From: Bacteroidota bacterium
GTDB taxonomy: Bacteria > Bacteroidota > Bacteroidia > Bacteroidales > Marinifilaceae
Length of the DNA stretch: 5,552 nt
Assembly: GCA_023400335.1 (NCBI GenBank)
Contig: JAEXFF010000349.1
Coordinates: 1-5,552, forward strand
Direction of reading: 5' to 3'
Positions 1 to 5,552 of this stretch are shown here, one piece after another. The notes below the pieces were generated by a model that was not told where the DNA came from, did not search any database, and saw only the letters and a list, made by a program, of their open reading frames with translations. Every line of letters begins with the position of its first letter. Within the stretch, counting starts at the first letter, position 1. A program made the translations under genes and the position numbers.

Positions 1-2086
1 ATTCCCCTCCTGCCGATATAGAAGCTGCAGGACAAGTAATATAAAGGGGAATATCATTTCCGACCTGACTCCACACTCCCCTCAGTTTTCCCAGCGAGAT
101 CCAGGAGGGCATTTTTAAACTCCGGGAAAGTACCCAGGACATACCTATAGAAGGATAAAAAAAACCGCTCTTTTCATGGGCTGTATAGGCTAAAGTAGAC
201 GACCAATCATTGCGGGCCGTCACGTCCAAATATAAAAAATCCCGGTAACCGACCTGGAAAGTACCGAAAACAGACTGCATTTGCCGCTGAGCTTCATTTT
301 TCTCCTCGATATAGGCAGAACTATTCATATTGATATTGGCAATTGTGAATACATTGGGATATTTCAAAGAAGCTGTTTTGGAATCATAACGAAGAGCATT
401 GACCGTATTGTCGTTAATACTTGTACCGACTGCAAACTGTAAAGAAAACGACTTCCATTTCCGTTCTCCTTTCACCAAAACATCTCCGTAAAACAATGTT
501 TGCTGGTATTCGGAATCAATATACCTCCCGTTCAGGCCCGCCAGAGCCGGAGCCGTAGAAGCATAAAATTTTTCCCTGAATTTATCCGATATGTAATCAG
601 CATTTCCCCGGACTTCCAATGTAAGCCAATCCGTAAGTGTCAATTGCAATGCTAAAGAAGCAATTGCACGGGTTCTCTGATCTTTACTCAGGATCCGATG
701 GATAACCCAATACGGATTTTGTTCAAAATCTTCTGTTGAAGAATGCCAGTTCTGTTCCATCAGATTCCGATCCGGATTGAATGTTTCAAAATGCTCCCGG
801 TATTCCCTCATATCCATTCCCCGGGGGAAGCGGTATAATCCGACCAGTGGGTTCATATAAAATCCTCCCGGTACCGGCCGGTTCTTCACTGTCTGCCGGA
901 GTAAACTGACATTGCCATCCAACTTCAGGCGGTCTCCGTAAAAATTGGTTGTTTCCCGAAAATTGAAATTGTGACGGGTCAGACGATTGTGGGGAACAAT
1001 CCCTTTGGAGCTGGTATTAGCATAGGAAAAATAAGCCTGCTGTTTCTCATTTCCACCCGAGACGGTAAAAGTATGAATGGCCGTATGCCCCCTTCGGAAA
1101 AAATCCCCTGCATGGTCATAAGCTTTCATATCTGCCCGTTGTCCCCAGCTTTCTATGCCATCACTCACCCCATAAGTATTTTGAAATTCCGGTAACGAAA
1201 TCGCTTTTTCAAATAATACATGAGAAGAAAAAGTAATCTCCTGCTTGCCTGCCTGCCCTTTTTTTGTCGTAATCAAAATCACTCCGTTCGCCGCCTGAGT
1301 TCCATATAAAGCAGCTGCCGGGGCGCCTTTCAGTATACTTATACTTTTTATATCTTCCGGATTCAAATTGGAAACCCCATCCCCTCCGTCCCGGTTACCA
1401 CCATCGGCTATTCCCCCTATGGCAGTATAAGGCTGTTCTCCTCCGGAATTCAAAATAGGCGTCCCATCAATTACATACAAAGGCTGATTATTCCCGGAAG
1501 CAGAACGGGCCCCTCTCAAAAGCACCTTGGCAGATCCTCCCGGTCCGGAAGAACTTTTGTGAATCTGCATGCCGGCAATTTTTCCCATAAGCGCAACGAT
1601 CATATTCGGGTCCTTTACCCTTACGATATCATCCCCTTTGATCTCCGTAGCAGCATATACCAAAGAAGTTTCTTTTTTACGGATTCCCAAGGCCGTCACC
1701 AGTATATCATCCAATAAAAGCGACTCTTCTTCCAAGACAATCTGTACATCCGACGCTTCTTTACAAATAAAACGCTGAGTAGAATATCCAATAAAAGAAA
1801 TCACCACTTCATTCCCGGCTGTGACCTCTAATTCAAAACGACCGTATATATCGGTAGTCGTCCCCTGTCCTGTTGCTTTTTCTAAAATTGTCGCTCCCGG
1901 CAAAGGTTCTCCTCCCTTATTCATAACCACTCCTTTTAATCCACAACGAACCGGTTTATCCACAGCCAAAAGCGTATCCCTTGCTTTCCCGTCCGACGAA
2001 AAGAAGGAAGGCGATTCTTTTCCAAGAACACCAAAAAGAAAGGTAAACAAGCACAAAAATACTAACCCTATCGCTTTGACAGTCAT
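1..2086 (-). CDS. SusC/RagA-family TonB-linked outer-membrane transporter, C-terminus cut by the window edge
   Basis: This gene encodes a TonB-dependent outer-membrane channel that, in its family, imports glycans or peptides together with a SusD-like surface lipoprotein. The frame is open from the ATG at 2086 to the left edge, giving 695 codons; family members are usually about 1000 residues, so roughly a third is missing. Residues 1-22 form a hydrophobic signal peptide. Residues about 49-118 are a carboxypeptidase-regulatory-like beta-sandwich (PLPGAT, YGRFEL, ISFIGY). The TonB-box-like DDILVTALG is at 126-134. The plug spans about 128-275 (LLRGARS, PLYVIDGTPI at 202-211, AALYGTQAANGV from 257). 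Barrel hallmarks are SGGNEKQQAYFSYAN, RNDWSST (625-631) and SQVGNDIP (673-680). A stop codon at 2093-2095, in frame just upstream, fixes the start. No STN domain is present, so direct control by an anti-sigma partner is unlikely. The substrate cannot be inferred, and the SusD partner is expected off the left edge. Confidence 0.95.
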   Translation of the reverse strand, partial: MTVKAIGLVFLCLFTFLFGVLGKESPSFFSSDGKARDTLLAVDKPVRCGLKGVVMNKGGEPLPGATILEKATGQGTTTDIYGRFELEVTAGNEVVISFIGYSTQRFICKEASDVQIVLEEESLLLDDILVTALGIRKKETSLVYAATEIKGDDIVRVKDPNMIVALMGKIAGMQIHKSSSGPGGSAKVLLRGARSASGNNQPLYVIDGTPILNSGGEQPYTAIGGIADGGNRDGGDGVSNLNPEDIKSISILKGAPAAALYGTQAANGVILITTKKGQAGKQEITFSSHVLFEKAISLPEFQNTYGVSDGIESWGQRADMKAYDHAGDFFRRGHTAIHTFTVSGGNEKQQAYFSYANTSSKGIVPHNRLTRHNFNFRETTNFYGDRLKLDGNVSLLRQTVKNRPVPGGFYMNPLVGLYRFPRGMDMREYREHFETFNPDRNLMEQNWHSSTEDFEQNPYWVIHRILSKDQRTRAIASLALQLTLTDWLTLEVRGNADYISDKFREKFYASTAPALAGLNGRYIDSEYQQTLFYGDVLVKGERKWKSFSLQFAVGTSINDNTVNALRYDSKTASLKYPNVFTIANINMNSSAYIEEKNEAQRQMQSVFGTFQVGYRDFLYLDVTARNDWSSTLAYTAHEKSGFFYPSIGMSWVLSRSLKMPSWISLGKLRGVWSQVGNDIPLYITCPAASISAGGE

Positions 2087-2135
2087 CTTCCCCTATAAAT
2101 TATAAAAAGGACATTCTTCTATTGAATTCAGCATA

Positions 2136-2169
2136 CAAATAAAACGATTAATAAATCATTTTATCCAAA
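2136..2169 (-). promoter_or_regulatory. Possible promoter of the SusC-like gene
   Basis: On the minus strand a TTTG (2169-2166) is followed after 22 bases by TTTATTTG (2143-2136). The Bacteroidota consensus is TTTG, about 19-21 bases, then TAnnTTTG, so the second box has one mismatch and the spacer is slightly long. A start near 2129 would leave a leader of about 40 bases before the ATG at 2086. The region is very AT-rich, so a chance match is quite possible. The gene needs its own promoter if kdsA transcription stops before it, but no GC-containing terminator is visible after kdsA. Confidence 0.3.
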
Positions 2170-2197
2170 AATTTAATTTTTTAAACTTTTTTATGAT

Positions 2198-3004
2198 TTA
2201 CAAAATGGCTTCCCGAATTCTGACTAACTTTTCCAATAATCCTTCTATCCGGTCTAATCTCAGCATATTGGCTCCATCGGATTTTGCCTGAGCAGGTTCC
2301 ATATGGGTTTCAATAAACAAACCGTCTGCACCGACAGCAATACCAGCTTTTGCAATTGTTTCGATCAGCTCGGGTTGCCCGCCTGTTACACCGCAACTTT
2401 GATTCGGTTGCTGAAGCGAATGGGTTACGTCGACCACTACCGGGCACCGGCATTCCTGTTGCATGATCCGGATTCCCCGGTAATCTACCACCAGATCCTG
2501 ATAACCAAAAGTAGTGCCCCGCTCCGTCACCATTACCTTCGGATTTTGCGATTCCCGTATCTTTTCCACAGCAAAACGCATCGCTTCCGGAGAAAGGAAT
2601 TGTCCTTTTTTCACATTGACCACCTTCCCGGTTTTAGCCGCAGCTACCAATAGATCCGTCTGACGGCACAAAAAAGCAGGTATTTGTAACACGTCTACAT
2701 ATTCGGCAGCCTTGAGGGCATCCTCCGGCGAATGGATATCTGTCACCACTGCAACTCCCAATTCAGCCCTTACTTTCGACAAGATCTTCAAAGCTCTTTC
2801 ATCCCCTATGCCTGTAAAAGAATCCAAACGCGAACGATTGGCTTTCCTGAAAGAACCTTTAAATACATAAGGTATTTTTAAACGATCCGTTATCCCTTTG
2901 ATATGCTCCGCTATCCGCAATGCCATTTCTTCCCCCTCCACAACACACGGCCCTGCCAATAGAAAAAACATTTCTGAATTTTTTATTTCATCCATTAGTT
3001 CCAT
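2198..3004 (-). CDS. kdsA: 3-deoxy-8-phosphooctulonate (Kdo-8-P) synthase, metal-dependent type
   Basis: KdsA condenses phosphoenolpyruvate with arabinose 5-phosphate to give Kdo 8-phosphate, the cytosolic step that commits carbon to the Kdo sugar of the lipopolysaccharide inner core. The 268-residue length is normal for this TIM-barrel family. Family motifs are FKGSFRKANRS (48-58; KANRS separates it from DAHP synthases, which have KPRT), TDIH (88-91), IPAFLCRQTDLL (108-119), NVKKGQF (130-136), TERGTTFGYQDLVVD (160-174), DVTHSLQ (192-198), and FIETH through KSDGAN (230-246). Cys20 in AGPCVVE, His195, Glu232 and Asp243 match the four metal ligands of the Aquifex aeolicus enzyme; the metal-independent E. 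coli enzyme has Asn at the first of these positions. The ATG at 3004 is used; an ATG at 2995 would drop three residues and is a fair alternative. No Shine-Dalgarno is seen. The gene lies 106 bp after rarA and may share its transcript. Confidence 0.97.
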   Translation of the reverse strand: MELMDEIKNSEMFFLLAGPCVVEGEEMALRIAEHIKGITDRLKIPYVFKGSFRKANRSRLDSFTGIGDERALKILSKVRAELGVAVVTDIHSPEDALKAAEYVDVLQIPAFLCRQTDLLVAAAKTGKVVNVKKGQFLSPEAMRFAVEKIRESQNPKVMVTERGTTFGYQDLVVDYRGIRIMQQECRCPVVVDVTHSLQQPNQSCGVTGGQPELIETIAKAGIAVGADGLFIETHMEPAQAKSDGANMLRLDRIEGLLEKLVRIREAIL

Positions 3005-3110
3005 ATAATTTAGCTTAAAATTATTCCATTAAAATTCCAGGACTTAAAAATCATCCTTTATCCACAAAAGCCACACCGCTCTATAAAAATATTTTATTCC
3101 CGGATATCTT

Positions 3111-4385
3111 TTATTTATATTTTCGCTTCCACCAATTTTTTAAACGTTCGAAAATTTTTATTTCCTGAGCATTATTCTGGGGCTGATAAAATATTGCATT
3201 TTTCACCTCCTCCGGCATATATTCCTGATCGACAAAATTCCCCGGAAAATCATGGGCATATTTATAGTCTTTCCCATAATTCAATTCCTTCATCAATTTT
3301 GTAGGTGCATTTCGCAGATAGAGGGGAACAGGGACATTGCCTGTCCTCTTAACCCAATCCATCGCCTGGTCGATAGCGAGATAAGCCGAATTACTTTTGG
3401 GAGAAGTAGCCAGATAAATCAGGCATTCTGCCAGCGGAATCCGGGCTTCCGGCATGCCGATTTTGTGTACAGCTTCAAAACAAGCATTTGCAATAAGCAT
3501 AGCATTGGGATTGGCTAATCCGATATCTTCCGAAGCGGAGATAATTAAACGTCTTGCAATAAATTTAGGATCCTCTCCTCCTTCCAGCATCCTGGCCATA
3601 TAATAAAGAGCCGCATTCGGGTCACTTCCCCGAACCGACTTTATCATAGCTGAAATAATGTCGTAATGCTGTTCTCCGTTCTTATCATACATCAAAGGAT
3701 TCTCCTGAAGTTCCTTCCGTACCGTTTCATTGTCTATCAAAACCTCTTTTCCTGTCTGGGCATTCACGACCAATTCCAGAATATTCAACAATTTCCGGGC
3801 ATCTCCCCCGCTAAAAGAAATCAAAGCTTCCTTTTCCTTAACCAGAATTGTTCTCTCTTTCAGATAATAATCTTTCGTTATCGCCTTATCGATCAGTTCT
3901 TCCAGGTCGGCTTTTTCCTGGGCTTTTAATACATATACCTGACAACGCGATAAAAGAGGAGAAATCACCTCAAATGAAGGATTCTCCGTAGTAGCCCCGA
4001 TCAGAGTGACAGTACCTTTCTCTACAGCAGCCAGCAAAGAATCCTGCTGGGCTTTCGAAAAACGGTGAATTTCGTCGATAAACAAAATGGGATTAGGGGT
4101 ATTGAAAAACCGCTGACTTTCTGCTTTCTGAATCACTTCCCTCACATCTTTTACTCCGGAACTGACAGCACTCAATACATAAAACGGTCTTTTCAACTGC
4201 TCTGCAATAATCATCGCTAAAGTAGTTTTCCCCACTCCCGGAGGCCCCCACAGAATAAAAGACGATATTCCCCCTGATTCTATCATCTTCCGTAAAACCT
4301 TCCCTTCTCCCACCAAATGTTTCTGTCCGATATAATCGTCTAATGTTTTCGGACGCATCCGTTCTGCCAAAGGCTTATTTTCCAT
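3111..4385 (-). CDS. rarA: Replication-associated recombination protein A (RarA/MgsA), AAA+ ATPase
   Basis: RarA is a cytosolic clamp-loader-like AAA+ ATPase that acts at stalled or gapped replication forks with single-strand-binding protein and recombination factors; it is the bacterial relative of eukaryotic Mgs1/WRNIP1. The 424 residues are full length for the family. The N-terminal motif RMRPKTLDDYIGQKHL (9-24) is typical. Walker A is GPPGVGKT (47-54) and Walker B is ILFIDEIHRF (100-109, with D104 and E105). Sensor 1 lies in GATTENPSF (130-138). The arginine finger is R147 in LLSRC, and the sensor-2-like GDAR is at 194-197. The C-terminal MgsA-type oligomerisation domain runs from about residue 240 to 405 (SVRGSDPNAALYYMARML, RRLIISASEDIGLANP, NAPTKLMKELNYG). 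All ATPase residues are intact. The protein ends in a basic tail rich in Lys, Arg and Trp. The ATG at 4385 has AAGGA nine bases upstream, inside a hairpin arm. kdsA follows 106 bp downstream. Confidence 0.97.
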   Translation of the reverse strand: MENKPLAERMRPKTLDDYIGQKHLVGEGKVLRKMIESGGISSFILWGPPGVGKTTLAMIIAEQLKRPFYVLSAVSSGVKDVREVIQKAESQRFFNTPNPILFIDEIHRFSKAQQDSLLAAVEKGTVTLIGATTENPSFEVISPLLSRCQVYVLKAQEKADLEELIDKAITKDYYLKERTILVKEKEALISFSGGDARKLLNILELVVNAQTGKEVLIDNETVRKELQENPLMYDKNGEQHYDIISAMIKSVRGSDPNAALYYMARMLEGGEDPKFIARRLIISASEDIGLANPNAMLIANACFEAVHKIGMPEARIPLAECLIYLATSPKSNSAYLAIDQAMDWVKRTGNVPVPLYLRNAPTKLMKELNYGKDYKYAHDFPGNFVDQEYMPEEVKNAIFYQPQNNAQEIKIFERLKNWWKRKYK

Positions 4386-4388
4386 AAC

Positions 4389-4423
4389 AAAAAATCCTTA
4401 TCTTTTTGCAAAGATAAGGATTT
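4389..4423 (-). terminator. Intrinsic terminator of the YhiM-like gene
   Basis: A perfect 14-bp inverted repeat has arms AAATCCTTATCTTT (4392-4405) and AAAGATAAGGATTT (4410-4423) with a four-base loop. Read on the minus strand, the second arm runs into six consecutive T residues (4394-4389), which is the layout of a factor-independent terminator. It lies 28 bp after the stop codon of the YhiM-like gene. The stem has only four G-C pairs, so efficiency may be modest. The T tract ends three bases before the rarA ATG, unusually close to the next gene. On the plus strand only three T residues follow, and there is no plus-strand gene that would need it. Confidence 0.72.
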
Positions 4424-4439
4424 AAGCCTAAAAGGGAAA
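4409..4439 (-). promoter_or_regulatory. Candidate rarA promoter, -7 box inside the terminator hairpin
   Basis: On the minus strand TATCTTTG (4416-4409) matches the Bacteroidota -7 consensus TAnnTTTG exactly. Nineteen bases upstream is TTTC (4439-4436), one mismatch from the -33 TTTG box. The predicted start is around 4404-4401, giving a leader of about 16-20 bases before the rarA ATG at 4385. The promoter shares bases with the terminator's first arm; a transcript started here would lack that arm and so escape the hairpin. Spacing and the perfect -7 box support the call, but it rests on consensus matching alone. Confidence 0.5.
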
Positions 4440-4451
4440 CAAGCCCCTTCC

Positions 4452-5498
4452 TTATTTTTTTGAAGTTCCGCTCTCCAATATACTGACGATAGAGAAAAGG
4501 CAGAAACAAATAGCCCCTAGTCCGATTAATACCCGGGCAGGCACAAAAAAGGCATTGTCCAGAATACCTTCCTCAAACAGAAAAGCTCCCAGGAACAAAC
4601 ACAAAAGGGCCGTAATCACCGGTATAAGCGGAATCCGGTTTGCCAAAGCATATTCCTGCCTCCAAACCTTAGCCAACAACAAAACCTTGCTGGAAATACT
4701 GAAACATACTAATCCCAAACCAATCATTATAAATCCGGTTGTGTTTGCCACATCGCCAATCATTGTCAAAATGACGACTACTCCCCAAATGATACATACA
4801 GTCCCAAAGAAAAAAACCAACTTCGGCCAAAAGCTACGATCCTTCTCTCCGTAATCGTTACGGATCTGACGGGAAATACTGGCAACAAGGGCAATAAGAC
4901 TACTGCAAATACAAGCTAAACCTCCCATCACCGTACCTGCGACAAAATATTCCCCTCCTTCCGACAGACGGGAAAGCAGAATAATGCACCAAACCCAAGC
5001 TATGACAGAGAAAATCGCTGTCAACACAATCAGCATTTTTTCCGTAAATCCCGAAAAACCCTCTTTATTTAAAGCCAGACTCCCGGAAGCGGAATTCTGC
5101 GGAATCAAATAAAATTTTGTAGAAGATGTAGCCGCTGTCGAAACACAACAGGCAATTAATCCTACTCCGCATACCACATGTCCGGATACAATAAAATTAG
5201 AAGTACCCTGTGTAAAAATCCATATTCCCAAACCGATAGTCACCAGAGCTACCAAATAACCGAAACCCGGAATAAGGTATTTGAGAAAAGGATGAAATTT
5301 ATGAATCAATTGACGGATAATAGTAGCTGCCGTGGCATACAAAGCCAGGCATATGGACCCTAAAAAGAATACCACAGGACCGGCAACGTCCCTGGCTGCA
5401 TCATCCCCGTACAAAAAAATAAAACCTCCCAGAAAGAAACAAATGAAGGCCATTACTACCGGGATTGCCCGAAATAAAACACTGATACCATAATTCAT
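4452..5498 (-). CDS. YhiM-like (DUF2776) polytopic inner-membrane protein
   Basis: This is a 348-residue inner-membrane protein resembling E. coli YhiM (about 350 residues), which has been linked to survival at low pH; its molecular activity is not established. The similarity is recalled from family knowledge: an N-terminus of the type MNYGISVLFRAIP, the central GHVVCGVGLIACCVSTAATSS and LIPQN, then LANRIPLIPV, and a C-terminus FSIVSILESGTSKK close to that of YhiM. About ten hydrophobic segments fall near residues 12-30, 38-61, 73-95, 103-124, 154-176, 184-208, 226-247, 255-277, 292-309 and 317-341. They pair into five repeats, each with a variant of the small-residue pattern GxVxxGLGxIC. The frame could be extended to a TTG at 5540, but the ATG at 5498 matches the family N-terminus and is preferred. 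No signal peptide or catalytic motif is visible. It is probably monocistronic, as a terminator follows it directly. Membrane topology is certain; the family call is likely. Confidence 0.85.
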   Translation of the reverse strand: MNYGISVLFRAIPVVMAFICFFLGGFIFLYGDDAARDVAGPVVFFLGSICLALYATAATIIRQLIHKFHPFLKYLIPGFGYLVALVTIGLGIWIFTQGTSNFIVSGHVVCGVGLIACCVSTAATSSTKFYLIPQNSASGSLALNKEGFSGFTEKMLIVLTAIFSVIAWVWCIILLSRLSEGGEYFVAGTVMGGLACICSSLIALVASISRQIRNDYGEKDRSFWPKLVFFFGTVCIIWGVVVILTMIGDVANTTGFIMIGLGLVCFSISSKVLLLAKVWRQEYALANRIPLIPVITALLCLFLGAFLFEEGILDNAFFVPARVLIGLGAICFCLFSIVSILESGTSKK

Positions 5499-5552
5499 AT
5501 TTTCGATATTAAAGGTTGTAAATTCATTAACTACCCTCAATATACGGTATCT

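Noticed and set aside
971..2105. Three plus-strand open frames (971-1195, 1569-1778, 1821-2105)
   Set aside because: All lie antisense to the SusC-like gene, whose minus-strand frame is unbroken and matches the family throughout.
2167..2181. AT-only palindrome AAAAATT-T-AATTTTT after kdsA, considered as a terminator
   Set aside because: It has no G-C pairs, so the hairpin would be very unstable; such palindromes arise easily in AT-rich spacers.
2303..2653. Plus-strand open frame of 116 codons inside kdsA
   Set aside because: It is antisense to a clearly functional kdsA and its translation has no recognisable domain; it is a shadow frame.
3005..3110. Possible kdsA promoter or rarA terminator in the gap
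   Set aside because: A TTTG is present near 3070, but the bases 18-21 downstream match TAnnTTTG poorly, and no GC-containing hairpin with a T tract is found.
3252..3929. Plus-strand open frames antisense to rarA
   Set aside because: They are short, without domain resemblance, and fully covered by intact rarA.
4423..4450. Second weak hairpin (AAGGG with CCCTT) after the YhiM-like stop codon
   Set aside because: It has only five paired bases, a long loop and a short T run; the 14-bp hairpin next to it explains termination far better.
4555..5363. Plus-strand open frames antisense to the YhiM-like gene
   Set aside because: Their translations lack any family signal, and the minus frame shows coherent membrane segments and repeats.
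5499..5540. N-terminal extension of the YhiM-like protein from a TTG at 5540
   Set aside because: The extra 14 residues precede the point where the family normally starts, TTG is a rarer start, and the ATG at 5498 gives the expected length.

Overview
The window is ordinary Bacteroidota chromosome, most likely from a gut-type Bacteroidales. Three things point there: a SusC/RagA-type TonB-linked outer-membrane protein, AT-rich leaders with little or no Shine-Dalgarno signal, and a match to the Bacteroidota sigma-factor -7 box (TAnnTTTG) in front of rarA. GC content looks moderate, somewhere in the 40s percent by eye. A species cannot be named from this sequence. All four genes lie on the minus strand, so transcription runs from right to left.

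Layout in the order of transcription. (1) 5498-4452 encodes a polytopic inner-membrane protein of the YhiM/DUF2776 family, built from five repeated two-helix units. (2) 4451-4386 is a compact intergenic region. It holds a perfect 14-bp hairpin with a T tract, a likely terminator for the yhiM-like gene, and a candidate rarA promoter whose -7 box lies inside the hairpin. (3) 4385-3111 is rarA, an AAA+ replication-fork maintenance ATPase. (4) 3004-2198 is kdsA, the Kdo-8-phosphate synthase of lipopolysaccharide core biosynthesis, with the residues of the metal-dependent class. It follows rarA by 106 bp with no visible terminator between them, so co-transcription is possible. (5) 2086 to beyond position 1 is the first 695 codons of a SusC-like transporter; its C-terminal part lies off the left edge, where a SusD-like partner would normally follow.

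The genes do not form one pathway. They are housekeeping functions (fork repair, Kdo synthesis), a membrane protein of poorly known role, and the start of a nutrient-uptake locus. There is no sign of a mobile element, CRISPR array, RNA gene or phage, and no stretch over 300 bases lacks a gene. I found no convincing new multi-gene system. The points most worth a second look are the overlapping terminator and promoter in front of rarA and the five-fold internal repeat of the YhiM-like protein.
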